A stretch of 64,000 nt of DNA from Symbiodinium microadriaticum. Taxonomy: Eukaryota; Sar; Dinophyceae; Suessiales; Symbiodiniaceae. The notes below the pieces were generated by a model that was not told the DNA's origin, did no database searches, and saw only the letters and a program-made list of their open reading frames with translations. The DNA lies in NCBI GenBank assembly GCA_001939145.1, contig LSRX01000814.1, positions 122,283 through 186,282 on the forward strand, given 5' to 3'. The position numbers were made by a program, and so were the translations under genes. Of the stretch, positions 1-11,830 are shown piece by piece; the first letter of the stretch is position 1, and every line of letters begins with the position of its first letter.

Positions 1-1020
1 GACCGAAACAAAAGAATCAATGAGTCGAGTCTCGAGTGAACCCCCGCACGTGTATCCACCTTCTTCGGCGCGCGCGCGAAACAGATCTGTGGCCTCCCAA
101 AAGGCCAAAACCCCCTAAACTACGGGTTCAGCCCGAAAGGTGGGCCCCAAGACTTGGGTAGAGCTTCGAGCGAGCTTGGGCTGGCATCTTATCAGGGGCC
201 TTTTTTCAACTCTATGCTTGAGGTCCTGCTCTCAAAATTCCTACTTTCTGAAACCCCTTCTATGAATGGGCTTCGTCCTGCAGGCCATACATATTTTTAG
301 GCTTTCCTGGGTAAGACAGCCTCGCCGGCCACGAAGACCTCGAAGAACGGGCTGTCGTCCTCACGTTGTCATGAGATGTTCACATGAACCTTCGAGGCCA
401 TAACCTCGCCAAGTCCCAACTCTCAGAATCGCAATCGACGCTAAATCAAAGAAAGGCGATCCCTGGACGACTAGTCAAGGGATGGCCCATTCAAGCCGAT
501 TCACAGACAACAGCACAAAGCGGCTCCTCCTGAAGGGCCAGCTTGAAGCGAAACTCGATCCTGTTGATTGAAAAACGCTGGCGCTGCACAAAGTGTTGGG
601 AGCATTAGGGCCTTCTTAGGCCTTCTAAAACCCAAGGATGCCGCATCTTAGATGTCAGATTTAGGCAAAGTAATGACCTGCCATCTCCTTGGGCTTCTTC
701 GCTTGGCACGGCTCTGGTCGGGAGATCTTCGGTTTGTGAGGGCAGGGAGGGGCAGAAGCTACACCACATCATTGGAGACTTGGGGATCTAAAGCCTGCAA
801 AATGAGCACGCAACCGTCAGAAGTATCGCCTGCAACTGTGTGGGGCTAAGCTATGTTGTTGTGGTTGCCGCTATGGCTGTGGTTGTGGTCGTTGTTGCGG
901 TTGTAATTGACACGAGGACTACATGCTTGCATGATAAGTTCGGTTCCTGAGGCCAACAGGAGCGCAGCATGCTTGCTGTTTCGACGGATGTGTTGGTGGT
1001 CACAGTTGTATATGTACGGA
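1..1020. other. gene-poor flank, no recognisable gene
   Basis: Mixed-composition DNA with no long or protein-like reading frame on either strand. A short ORF at 652-849 has no domain-like pattern. Nothing else stands out before the tetranucleotide tract. Confidence 0.5.
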
Positions 1021-1042
1021 TGTATGTATGTATGTATGTATG

Positions 1043-1072
<30 letters not shown>
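1021..1072. repeat. (TGTA)13 microsatellite
   Basis: Thirteen uninterrupted TGTA units. It produces Tyr-Ile-His-Thr or Met-Tyr-Val-Cys repeats in every frame, so ORFs crossing it are artefacts. Confidence 0.95.
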
Positions 1073-1073
<1 letters not shown>

Positions 1074-2540
1074 CTCTCCTGCATTCGAGCTCGGGAACTG
1101 ACGTGTAGAACATTTCGGTGGGCTCTCTTCGCAGCTAGGCCGGTGCCTGAAGATCCAATGCCCACAGTTGAGCACCTGCGAGACAGCGACTTCGAGTTGT
1201 GTCAAGCAAGGTGCAAGAACAACAAGGAAAGCGTTGCTTCGTATCAAGAAGTTTTGTAGCATCACCTGCGGATGCTCGGACCTTTTCGATACCCGTGCAT
1301 AGGAAATCTCCTAGCTCTAGCTGGGCTAAAAAAACCCTCGTCATACGAAACCCGTGGAATAACATCCGAGTCATCACTATGAACTCCAATAGAGATCCGA
1401 AAGATTAAAGCTTGGCCTCTGTGCTTTGTGGCTGACATCGCAACTCGAGAGCAATGTACATCATGAGAGGGCCCAGGGTTTAGGGTGTAGGGCCTGCGGG
1501 GATTCCGACAAGTCGTGCATGCAGCGAACCCGACGAATTACCTTGAACATACTTCAGCACTCATGAGCAACCCCCAACTTGTCCCCAACCCCAAATTGTC
1601 AAATCTCGAGGCCTACTAGTTGCTATGGCCTTCCGTGCGCGCTTGGCCCCCTGAACGTTGCTGCCGATTACATCGGCTGGGTAGACCTCGGGCGGCCGTC
1701 TCGGGGGCACTAGCAAGACGGATGTTGAGATAAAGTTATAACTAGCTGGAGCGGAACGACATGTACTGCGCAACCAGTCAACTTCACAAAGCACAGCGAG
1801 ACCAAAAGTCAATAGTCTGCCAGTCCTGCATGCTTCCAGTTGGATGTACGTAGATAGAAGTTTGCAGCAGGAACGTCATGCGCTCAAGAGCTCTGGTCTC
1901 ACCAAAAAAATGAACCAAAGCCTCAGCAGCGTGAATCTATGTACACAAGCCGGGCATAACTCCAATGTCGAGCATTAGCTTCAGCAAGCTCCAAGCCTCG
2001 CCCCCAAAGTCTTCCCAGCAGTTGTAAAGGGACAGAAGCTTACGCCCACAACTCTTTAGGTTTGCTTGCTGAGTGCCCGACGTGGCCGCAGGCCTGGCAG
2101 CGTACCACCAAAAGATCCTCGACCTGAGCTGAGCACTGTAAAGGAGCTCTCACAAACTTCCACCATTCTGTCAGATGATTGCCCTGCAAAACAGGTCGAC
2201 CGTCGCTTGCGCCTCTAAGCCTTCGGCCCTTCGACTCGAGACGTGTTTGCAGAGTACAGCCGAATCTACAAGTATTGCATTATATGCTGTCCGCACTCTG
2301 ATCTCAAATTGACCTCTATATAGATTGCTTGCACTCCTGCGAGGGCTCGGCCCTAGTAGCATCTGCACCGCTGACGCCACAGATCCTAAGCGCATGCCAG
2401 ACGCAGCCACACAACGGGGCGGGTGCAGTGGCTTCGCGACATCCCGTACAGTTGATCCTAATTACACTCATCGTACCACACGTCCTACCCCTTCGACCGT
2501 GCACCCGATTTCAACATATGATAGGTAGCACGCGTGCATG
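1073..2540. other. non-coding stretch
   Basis: No convincing coding segment. A single telomere-like motif (gggtttagggtgtaggg) lies near 1475. The short ORFs have no domain-like composition. Confidence 0.4.
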
Positions 2541-2780
2541 CATATCATGTATGTATGTATGTATGTATGTATGCATGCATGCATGCATGCATGCATGCAT
2601 GCATGTGTGTGTATATACATAGATATGTAAATATACATACATGTGTATATAGACACACGCATCTATATATATATATATACATATATATGTATATATATAC
2701 AACACAGACAGATGAAAGGATGGATGGATGGATGGATGGATGGATGGATGGATGGATGGATGGATGGATAAATGGATAGA
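2541..2780. repeat. microsatellite cluster (ATGT)n, (ATGC)n, (TA)n, (GGAT)n
   Basis: Four simple-sequence tracts in succession: ATGT then ATGC units (about 2547-2604), TA-rich sequence (about 2660-2700), and about 13 GGAT units (about 2718-2769). The ATGC tract is self-complementary and could extrude. All ORFs here are low-complexity artefacts. Confidence 0.93.
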
Positions 2781-5700
2781 TAACTAGATAAATAGATAGT
2801 GTCAGTGTGAGAGTGTATAATCACATTTCCAAAGAAGAGCGCCGAAGCCTGCTGCGCACCTGGGGCCCGGGCCGCCTCACCGCGAAGTTGCTGAGCACCA
2901 GGCACCTCTTAGAGCTCTAAAAAGGTTCCACTCACAGAGAGTTGGTTTAAGGCTTGGGGTACACAGTCTCTCTTCAGGGCCTTTATAACTTTATAGCGTG
3001 TTTGCTGAAAGCTTATCGGGCTTAGGGCTTCGGCTTCAAATCTCTGTTGCCAGGATCTTCTTAGTGAAAAGGATCCTATCTTCTGACGAACTCGGTGTAA
3101 TGAACTTCTGCACATGCGGCGAAGTTGAGTACACATCTCTTGGTCTCAACCCAAACCGAGCGCGAAGTCACATCTGACCTTGAGCCACCTCTTGCAGGGA
3201 CTTCTGCTGCAGTATCAGTTTGTCAATGTTGGGTGCATTAAGAATTTGCACGACAGTGCCACCCAAGTTGTCTCGACTACCAACCAACCGGGTTCCCAGC
3301 ATTCAAGCCCTGACCCCTGGACTGTAAAGTGTCTGCATGTCGAGGGCTTAGGACCACAAGCTTGGAATCCTGAAGGTCCTCAAAGTCTTCTGTTCGAAGG
3401 GCGTTGCCTCTCCCCTCGCCGTGCGGCAGCTTCTATATCGCGGAGCCTCGTCCAACGGATGATTGACGCAGGCATCCCCATCCAACACTCTCCAAGATGG
3501 GCGTCGCTGAATAAAGCGCCTTAGCCTGGCCGAGTTCTTCACCCTTAGCCTTCGCTTGTGGAATGCGGGTAAAACCTAAAGCCTAAAGACGAGCAAGATT
3601 AGCAGAGCAGCAAATGCCCCGCAAACGTCTGTAGCCGCAGCCCCCGAAGGCCTCCTGGGCTCCGTGTGGTTGATGTAAACCTCAGGAAAAGACTGAAAAG
3701 GAGGCCTTGTCTCAAACACGGTCCCGGCCCTTCCGTCAGGGCCCAGGCCGTGGCAAGCTTCGAGGATGCCAGCTCCGGCTCCTGGAAAAGAGAGAGCAGA
3801 GAGAGCTGAGAGCACACAGACCTCGAAGCACAGACCCCGAAAAGCTGATCTCTGGCAAATGCATCTTGCGGGCCGAGACCTAGACCATGCACGCCGGACA
3901 CCAGAAACGAACCCAACACCCGATCCCCAGAGTCCTCTCCAAAAGAACTCCAAAAGAACCCGGAATTCGGAAGACACTCCCAAACCCCCCTCCAGGAGTC
4001 CCCCAAAAGCCTAAACTGCAAGCGTGCGTTCGAGGAGGGCCTCGTTGCGGCTTTCCGCGGCAGCCGGGGCCGGGGCCGGCTCACCCCGTTTCTCCGGAGG
4101 GGTCTCCTAGGATTTCAGGTTTGGGGTCTTAGGAGTGAGCTTACAGCATGGGCTTCAGGATGTCGGGGCTTCAGGGTTTAGGGAAGTTTAGGGTCTGGGT
4201 TTATTGCGTTTCTCCTAAGTTTCGGTCGGCAGCTTTGTGCATGGGAGTCGAGCGCTGTGTGGTTACCTGACTCGACGAAGCTGGACTCACAAGCTCTTCC
4301 TGCGATGTGAAGTGCAACACCGATGGCACTGAACCCCAGCTCCTCTTCTTCGTCCAGCTCTGTGGTGTCACCACCTCGGTGCACTTTGTGGGACTGCGGG
4401 CGCCAGGGGTTTGTATGTGAGTCTTCGGTCTGCGAAACCCAGAGGCCCCCATGCCACATCCTTACCTGCAGGCTTTATGCACTCACAAGTAGTTGCGACT
4501 GTGCCTATGCCTATGTCATACATCAACTGGGGACATGTGCCTAGGCTCTGACTGGGTCGTACGTACAAGTGTAACTACAAGTAGTTAGCATTGGCTGCTT
4601 CCTGAGTGATCTGAATGAAGCTCCTGGTAGAGCAACCAAACCACGGCCCATGAACTTCGCTTCGGGACAGATCAGGGCAACGGCCTAATGTCTCGGGCCC
4701 ACTTCGCAAGGCCAACGATAATGATCAGAAGAAAAAGTATAAACGCAAAACTAGTAACTAGTACAAATGATAGAGGCAACAGTAATTCCGTAATTACAAC
4801 AAACGCTGCTATGCCTAGTCTTCCGAATGCACCAGAGCAAAGCGGCACCAACCCTCAGATCCAAGATCGCCCATGCCCCGCGGCTCACCAGTCGCTGTAC
4901 AGGGTCCATGAGGCCCAGGCTACCTCGACTCTCTCGTGGTGCCTGACCAACTGCGACGAAGGCACAAAGGACAAGCAGCTAAGCGGTCCAGGCAGGATGA
5001 GAACAAGGCCGCACAGTATCGGTGAGGGCTTCAATTGGCTTTCATGCTACAAGTACGTCAGCTTGGCTCAAGTGCTGTACACAGCAGCTGCGGCGCTCGA
5101 ACTGCGCTTGACACAACGTGCTGCCACAGGCTTTTTCTTCTGTATCCCTGCAAGCGGCCTCGGCACTGGCCGTGGATGTCCGCCCGCGTGCCTTTGTGTT
5201 GCCTGGTCATGGCTTTACGAAACCCTCAACTTGATCCTTGGGTCCTGTTCCATCATCCCGAAATTCGGTATGTTCAGTGCACCAAGCTTCTTTGCATTCC
5301 GACCCTCACGCCTCAAGACTCAAAAGGCCTGCCATGACTTCCACAAGTTTGGAACAGGGCACACGATGCAAGATGTGAGCTACGCACTTGCATTGATGGG
5401 GCTTCAACTTCGGATGGATGTGGCCTTCAGGCTTGTCAGGACTCCTGACACGCAAGTCAGAGAAGCATTGGCTGATCAACAGAAGGCGCCCCGAAGAACT
5501 GAAAGAAAAACCCTGAACCCCATCTACACGCCCAATAGACCCTGAATGGGAGTTTGTCGAGTCTTCTGGGGCTTTGGCGAGGCGACGCTGACGCGGGCGA
5601 GAGCTGCGGCAGAGGTGCCGCAGGCGCAGGTGCTGTGGCCGCGGTCGAGGCCGTGGAGCCCGCGGCGGGCAGCACAGAGGCCGAAGGCATTGAAACTTCC

Positions 5701-6305
5701 ACGGCCTCGAGGACAAGGCTTCCAGGGCTGTTTTGAAGTTCGAGTCTCCGGCCTCCTCGAGAGCTGGTGCGGCTGCCGCCGCCGTCGCTGGCTCCTTTGC
5801 GACACAAAGCGTGGACTCAGCGGACATCTCTCGCCGGGCTCTTCGCACATGGCTTGGCTTTCGGATTGCCGGGGCTTCGGCCCCGGCCGGTGACACCGGA
5901 CTTCGTGGAAGTTCCACCTCCGCTTCCGGAGGCTTCTCAGTCTCGGCTCGCTGCTCCATTTGCTTCCTGTCCACAGATCTACAAGGGGAGTTTGGGTGGG
6001 TGGGCTGCTTAGAAAAGCTGCGAGTGCTCTCAGCAAGGAGATCTCCACATCGCCAAAGATGCCGGTTGCAGTATCTCGTAATGACTCGGTCAGATCTCAG
6101 GGTTGCGACGCCAAGAACCATGATGCGTTTTTCGCTGGATATACATATATGCTTGTATATGCATGCACACACTTTTAGACATATAGATGTAGTTGTGTAT
6201 GTGTATACATATTTCTGGAGAGTGTAACACAATACAGGCCCGTGTTTTTCGAGTAAAACACGTGTTTTTGAGGTGTTTTAAGCTCTGTCCAAGATAAGGA
6301 CATAT
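2781..6305. other. non-coding, weak coding hints only
   Basis: No recognised gene. A GC-rich island at about 5550-6000 is open in several frames on both strands. Its minus-strand reading is rich in Ala, Pro and Glu and could be a low-complexity exon, but nothing decides between frames. A 285-codon plus ORF (4688-5545) has no domain-like pattern. The minus reading ending at 2909 looks mildly protein-like but is unsupported. Confidence 0.35.
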
Positions 6306-6309
6306 GATA

Positions 6310-7500
6310 TCAAGAACACTGAAACTAGATGGTGTTGTTTCTCCAGAACGAAAAATGGGTTTTGGATCGGTATGGACCATCCATCAAAACATTGCAGGTT
6401 TTTTTGTCCCACAGCAACATCAAATTGAGTTCCGATGGGTATGGACTCACAATGTCATTACAGTGATTCTAGATGTATACCATGCCACAACCATAGTTTT
6501 GAACTTGGGTGGGCATTGACCCATGGACGGTATTGGCATGCAACAACGAACGAATTGGGATGGCAAAGGTTCTGTAGCTACAACAATATGAGTATGGATA
6601 GGTAACCACCCACAATAATATTGAATTGAAACTGGCATGCCCCACCAAAACATAAACTCGGATGGGCATTGACAAGAACACAAGATCTGATTGAAGTAGG
6701 ATAGGTATTCATCCGCGACATAGAAAACGGAGTTTGGATCGGTTGTGATCCTCAGCACCAACTAATTTTATGTCGATAGGTAGTGATCTAAAAAAAACAA
6801 CAAGCTATACAGTAGTGATCCAGAAGAATGATACACCATATTTAGACGGCAACAAAGCTGAATTTGAATGGGCAATGGCACCCAACAGCAGATCATGGAA
6901 TATATTTCTTGTCGAGCTTCGCCAACACGAATATTAATATAGAGGGGTATTGACCCTTAGCCAACAAAACATAAATTAGATAGATGGCGACCCAAATAGA
7001 TTTAGTCAAATGAGAAGGCTGGTGACCCACAACATCCAGAAGTGAATTTGGATTGGCATTGGGTTCCGATATCACTAACGGTTCCGATATCATTTAGTAC
7101 AATCTGGAGAGGTATTGACCCTTTTAGAAAGATATCGAACCTTAACACCTGAATTGAGATGGGTATTGACCCACAAGAACAACAGATTGAAATGGATGGG
7201 TATCGGCCCATAACATGAAGCTGAATCTTGATACGTATCGAAATGTAACAAAAACAAACAAAATTCGAAATGTAACAAAAACAAACAAAATCTAGATGGG
7301 CATTGAGCCACAAGAACAACAAACTGAATTTGCATTTGTATTGACCTACAATAACGAACTGAACCCGGAGGCATATCCGCCAGTCCAACATCAACAACAT
7401 GTACAGTTTGACTGGGTATTGACCTGCAGCATTCACATGCTCAAATTATTGGTATTGGATAGATAAGACTGTTTTTGGAATGGTATCGACCCAGTGAAGT
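6310..7500. repeat. degenerate minisatellite, ~45-50 bp unit with palindromic core
   Basis: An AT-richer block made of about two dozen diverged copies of one unit. The common part reads roughly AATTTGGATGGGTATTGACC followed by CACAACAACA. Its centre, GGGTATTGACCC or GGGCATTGACCC, is nearly self-complementary, so each unit can form a small hairpin. Better-kept copies lie near 6515, 6935, 7160, 7190, 7300 and 7410. A short direct duplication (cgaaatgtaacaaaaacaaa, twice) lies at about 7225-7290. Frames are interrupted, so it is not coding. It stops just before the exon at 7730 and may be intronic. Confidence 0.75.
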
Positions 7501-7729
7501 TGGTATGCATGAATCCAAGCTGCATGAGTGTGTGTAAGTGCATATGTACATAGTATATTCTATCTAAAAAGCGAAATCTTAAACTTAGATTCAACATGTA
7601 TCATGGGCGACCGTTTGGGAAGCCGCTAAAAAACGTGTTGATATGAAGATTGCCATGTAAGTCATTAGTGCCTCGTGGTTTATAAAGTTTTGAGGATCCA
7701 GCCATTCCTTACCGGGTTTGGGTTTGCAG

Positions 7730-8610
7730 ACTGGCTGTATCCAGCATACTACCGGGAGAAAGCACAACGCCAAGCACTGGAGCAACAAGTCAAAGATCGC
7801 GAAGCTAAAGATGCCGTTGACGACACCAAGCGGTTGATCAGCAGCGAAGTTCAGACAGCATTGAAGCCTCTGACAGACTCCATTACAAATGTTTTTGGAA
7901 TGCGACAGCGCAGCAAAGACAAGCTTGACGCAGACACGGTGCAGCCAGCAACATCATCTACGTCTTCGGGGTCCATGTCGAAGTTTCTTTTGCGAGCTCT
8001 ACTTCGGAATGATTCCAATGAGTCGTCACAGCCTTCGCCGCCGAGGCCGAAAAATCGTCGCAAGCATTCGCGCTCAAGATCCCCACAACGATCCATGTTT
8101 CGTCAGCTGATGGCGTCTATGAGCAGCAAGGGTAAGGACAGCAAAAAGGATCACGAGGACAAGGGCAGGAAGCGACGCAAGCGTGATGAACCATCCACCT
8201 CATCGTCATCGCCTCCGAGCTCCCGTGGTCGCAAGCGCGGACGCCGAGCGAGTAAAGCACACCATCACAGCAACAAGGACGCCAAGGACCACAAGCACAG
8301 CAGTCACCGCGGTGATCGTGACAGTTCCCCGGAGTTGCGCGTGCCTGAAGACAAGGAGGCAACCCACAATAAGAAGATTTTGAAGCAACAACGTGCTCAG
8401 AAGATCGTATTCGTGATCGCCCCCAGCGCGAAGATCGAGGAACTCCCCGATCCAGAGGCAGACAGGGAAGCTTGGATCAATGCGGTAGCCAACCTGACCA
8501 CCAAGAGCAAGTTGGACGCTATCATGCAGACCAATTCCATCAGCACTTCTTCCACTCACAACAAGTCCAAGAAAGTTGAGCTCATCGTCCAGTTCATGCT
8601 GAAAGAGTGA
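7730..8610 (+). CDS. exon of a Lys/Arg/Ser-rich (RS-like) protein, unassigned
   Basis: The frame is open from about 7669 to the TGA at 8608-8610 but has no early ATG, so I place the exon start after a good acceptor (gggtttgcag) at 7729. The first ~60 residues are a charged amphipathic stretch, possibly a coiled coil. Next comes a long basic low-complexity region with repeated RSRS, KKD, RKRRK and H/K/D-rich runs, ideal for nuclear localisation. The last ~70 residues look folded (KIVFVIAPSAKIEELPDPEA onward). A perfect donor, GTGAGT, begins at 8607 just before the stop, so the exon may instead end at 8606 and continue. The layout suits an RNA- or chromatin-associated nuclear protein, but no family is recognised. 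Confidence 0.6.
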
Positions 8611-9154
8611 GTCTGTGCGAAAGCAGAAACATGTGCAGAATCATTGGTGGTTGCAGTCGAAACTTTCGCCGGCGATTGTTTCAATGCGGCATACTGCTGA
8701 TGCTACCGCTTTCTCTCTTGTGTGACGGCCTACATGCGCTGGCATCCCTCATAATGCCTGCACGTGTGAGCTGGATTGTCGCTTGCACTATGACCCTTTG
8801 TGCCGTGGGCACAGTCATTGAACTCATCACTCGGGCATGTTCACCCAACTGGTTTGACATGCCCGTAAGCAGTGATCTTGAAGACACTTCTCTACTAAAA
8901 GTGTCTATCCAGTTGCACATGTCAGTCACGTCTGCGATGCAGGTTTTGTGTGTTTGTTGCTGGGCGTCTGTTGCAGCAGCAGGCGTGCTTTGCGCACATT
9001 TGTCCATGTTCACCATAGCACATCCTATCTTAGTGACGTGCTCTATCTTGTTGTTTTCCACAATTGGCTCTTGACAGCCCCTTAGAACGCGCTCATTCGC
9101 CAGCGAGGCTACATGCAGGGTAGGCGACAAGTCCTGCACTGAGGGGCAAATCAT
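8611..9154. other. mutually overlapping open frames, coding strand unresolved
   Basis: On the plus strand an open frame reads as several hydrophobic segments up to a TGA near 9074. The opposite strand is open from about 9154 to 8681 and reads as a soluble, polar protein. At most one is likely to be real. The position right after the preceding exon also allows a 3' UTR or intron. Confidence 0.25.
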
Positions 9155-9639
9155 TAAAAAACATCCGCGATCGAAGGCCGTATTCTTTTCTTTTGGGGTT
9201 TACGGTTTAGGCTTGAGNTACGAGTCAATAACTTTCTTGGTTTCGGGGATGGTTTGGGCATCATGCAGCCCTATCAAAGCTATGTCTGGCATTCGCATAT
9301 TGCAGCACTTTGGACGTCGCACTCATCATCTCTTATGTCATGAGCTGCTTTAGGGGACAGGGCTTTCAGGGCTATTGTCTGGTTCCATAATTTGGGGTTT
9401 TTTCAGCCACACTATCTTTAGGATTCAGCTGGGTTTTGTCATGCAAAGTGCTCTTTGACTGCTTCTGGATTTCCGATTTGCTGCTTCTCTGTGATGTTAC
9501 GGCATTCTATTCTGTCCTAAAACGAGTCTTTGCTACATCGCAAGCCTGTCCGTCTGTACGAATGAATATTGACACAGATGCATAGCGGTGTAAACACAAC
9601 ATACATATGTTTACACCCGTCATTGATACATTGGTAATG
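9155..9639. other. non-coding, one unresolved base
   Basis: AT-leaning sequence with a telomere-like fragment (ggggtttacggtttagg, about 9196) next to an N at 9219. No coding pattern seen. Confidence 0.4.
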
Positions 9640-9905
9640 TATGCATATATGGAATATCTCGTAAGCCATATTCTTATGGTTTCATACGTTTCTGTCTACT
9701 ACTCATTTAAAGTACAGAAAGGGACGCTGTGGGGCTCCGTTTTTTCCTTTCCACTCATGTAGGATTGTGTTTTTACTTGCAGCGGTAGTTTGCTATGCAT
9801 TTTTAGTTACATCTGTTCAATATATGGAGTATCTCGTAAGCCCGATTCATATGCTTTCATATGAAAAACACTACTAATAATCTTGAAAGTACTGGTATAG
9901 ATGTA
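9640..9905. repeat. pair of diverged direct repeats, ~75 bp
   Basis: The block at about 9645-9716 (tatggaatatctcgtaag... ending tttaaagtac) recurs at about 9823-9895 (tatggagtatctcgtaag... ending cttgaaagtac). The period is about 178 bp. Both contain atctcgtaagcc and a catatg/catacg box. They are probably old duplicates of a dispersed element. Confidence 0.6.
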
Positions 9906-10020
9906 AATGTTTCCGCGCATCTTCCTTCATTTTGAAGTGTGTATATCATAGCAGTTTATTGCTGGGCCAGAACATTGAAGACTATACAAAGGCCTCAGGC
10001 GACCCCACGCACAGCCCCGG

Positions 10021-10165
10021 GCCCCCGCAGGGGGCGCAGCGGAGCGCTCTCATCCAAGAGCTCCGTGATCCGGGGGGGGGGGCAAAAAAAAATAATTTTT
10101 TTTGGGAGGGGCTTTATTTTTGGCGCCCCCCCCCCCCCAGCTCGAGAGCGGGCGGAGCTCTCCGA
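10021..10165. repeat. imperfect hairpin with an 11-G arm and a 13-C arm
   Basis: A run of 11 G (10072-10082) followed by A9 faces T-rich sequence ending in a run of 13 C (10126-10138). Between them is a second, A-run/T-run hairpin. GC-rich ggagc/gctct blocks flank both sides. The sequence could form a long stem or a G-quadruplex and looks like a foldback or MITE-like insertion. Confidence 0.6.
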
Positions 10166-10456
10166 CGAAAACACTGGACCCAGTAGCTAGACTGTGCCAG
10201 CAGAAACAGACAAGAGACAAAAGATTTAGACAGCGACCCAATCTCGGCCCATCCAACAGGTGAAATACTACAGGTCGTGTCGACGAACAAGGCAAATAAA
10301 GCTAGATATGGACAAAGGAACAAAGGACGTATATGTGCGACCCACCGAAAACTGGGGCCTGTAGTGTGTTATTTTCTGTATATATATATATATATCCACT
10401 GTTTCCACTGTTTGGGGCGTTGGGTCGGTTCGACGCAGCCCTTCTGGCTTGCATGG

Positions 10457-11310
10457 TTAATTAAAAAGGTGAAACAGTTTCCACGGGGGGCTCAGCTGGC
10501 CAGCCCAAATGGCGGCGCGATCCTCCCCTTCAATCCGTTGAATCCCCGGCAGTCGTGTTAGCAAGGAGAGATCTGGGCCTAGTGGCAAAGGAGCAAAGAG
10601 GCATGTCCGGATCCCTCGGGTCCAAAATCGAAAAGCCAGGCGTGTAACATCGCTCGCAAAGTGCAGGGCGAGGATGGATTCCTCCGGATTGCCGTCTGGG
10701 CTAGAGAGAGACGACGTAGGCGACGGAAGGCCACACAAGTTAATGCAAAATCCACACTCCTGTGGGTCCTCCTCCAAGAAGTCAATTCTCCGGCCCTTAA
10801 GGCACCTTATCGATTCCGCATGAGGGTATCGCAAGGCAGCATTATCGGCAAGGCATGCGGGCCACCAATGTGGCAGATCCCCGACATATACTAGGACGTG
10901 GTCGGAGGTCCATTCCTCAAGAGGCGGGAGCTGGACACTATTTGTACAAATAGAGGAAAGGGCCTCTGTGCTGCCAATGAAAGTGGGTGTGTAGGCATTG
11001 CTGGAATCCGGTCGCGGAGCCAGCCATTCCCCAAAATCGGCTTCAGTGACCCATTCGGCTGCCCGCCTAAGGAAGTCGTGGAAGGCTCCCGGCGCTTCCG
11101 TAGGGCAGTATGAGGACTGCAGCTGATCCCTCCATACCTTGGCAGTCAAACGGAGCCTAGTGACAGGCAGACATACACAGGAAAAGGAGCGCCTGATACG
11201 TCCCCATGTTTCGTCAGGGTCAAAGCGGCATGAGAGGCTATCGAAGTCAATGGAATGCAGGCAGTCCAACACTTCTGCAGAGGGTCTGTCTAGCTCATCA
11301 TCTATGATAT
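10457..11310 (-). CDS. protein-coding fragment, possibly retroelement-derived
   Basis: An open minus-strand frame of about 280 codons ends in a stop at 10457. Its first codons, above about 11310, are only microsatellite translation. From the residues DDELDRPSAEVLDCLHSI onward the composition is that of a normal globular protein rich in Trp, Leu and Arg. A segment reading TPTFIGSTEALSS, followed about 20 residues later by WTSDHVLVY, resembles the end of an APE-type endonuclease (PTFxG...SDHxxV). This suggests a decayed LINE piece. The sequence after it is not one I recognise. The start is unknown, and it could also be a host exon. Confidence 0.4.
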
Positions 11311-11390
11311 TTATATATCTATATATATATATATACATATGCATACATTTTTGTGTAGTTACACGCACACACACACACACACACATGTGC
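11290..11390. repeat. (TA)n and (CA)n tracts
   Basis: A TA-rich stretch (about 11307-11343) is followed by about ten CA units (about 11364-11386). Confidence 0.9.
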
Positions 11391-11488
11391 ACACGAGTCT
11401 CATGTGCTTACGTGCATGGAACTTGTGACTGCAACAACACCTAGTCAGTATGCTAAAACTAAATTGATTCTCCGAGTCTGCACTGTGT

Positions 11489-11830
11489 TCAACTTGTAAA
11501 GCACCTTTCCTCCGGGTCTCCACGTCCATACACCACTCCGGCACACGCGTCACAGCAGCCTGGCCAGGGATGCGATGTCAGCTGAGCAACGCTTGCAAAC
11601 GGGCCAACCCATTCCTGCTCATGGGAGGCCTTGCCCATGCACTGTTGCACGCCATACACTGGACATGGTGCTGGATTGAGGACGACATAGAACGACTCGC
11701 TTCGAAAGGCTTTGTCACCGTCTTTCAAACTCAGACCATTCCCAGCACGCATCAAAACTCCAGCAGAGTTGCAAAAGCCGGCGGGGTCTGAGCTCCGCAC
11801 AGCAGAGACGACGAGGTGGACCTCGAGATT
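11489..11830 (-). CDS. unassigned Cys-containing exon
   Basis: One minus-strand frame is coherent over more than 110 codons, while the two others are broken by stops. It reads as an ordinary protein with scattered Cys (SDPAGFCNSAGVLMRAGNG..., PGCCDACAGVVYGRGDPEE) and ends in a stop at 11489. No start codon or splice sites could be fixed and no family is recognised. It is either a terminal exon or an exon whose donor precedes the stop. Confidence 0.4.
   Translation of the reverse strand, partial: NLEVHLVVSAVRSSDPAGFCNSAGVLMRAGNGLSLKDGDKAFRSESFYVVLNPAPCPVYGVQQCMGKASHEQEWVGPFASVAQLTSHPWPGCCDACAGVVYGRGDPEERCFTS

Noticed and set aside
846..1265. Overlapping ORFs reading Tyr-Ile-His-Thr repeats
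   Set aside because: They are translations of the TGTA microsatellite with short random flanks.
5072..5081. TTGGCTCAAG, matching the 3' end of the dinoflagellate spliced leader
   Set aside because: Only ten bases match and the preceding bases do not, so a relic spliced leader is not supported.
4688..5545. 285-codon plus-strand ORF
   Set aside because: No domain-like pattern, mixed composition, opposite strand equally open; kept only as non-coding.
5306..6232. 308-codon minus-strand ORF
   Set aside because: Crosses a GC-rich island open in most frames and ends in microsatellite-like sequence; at most a small low-complexity exon.
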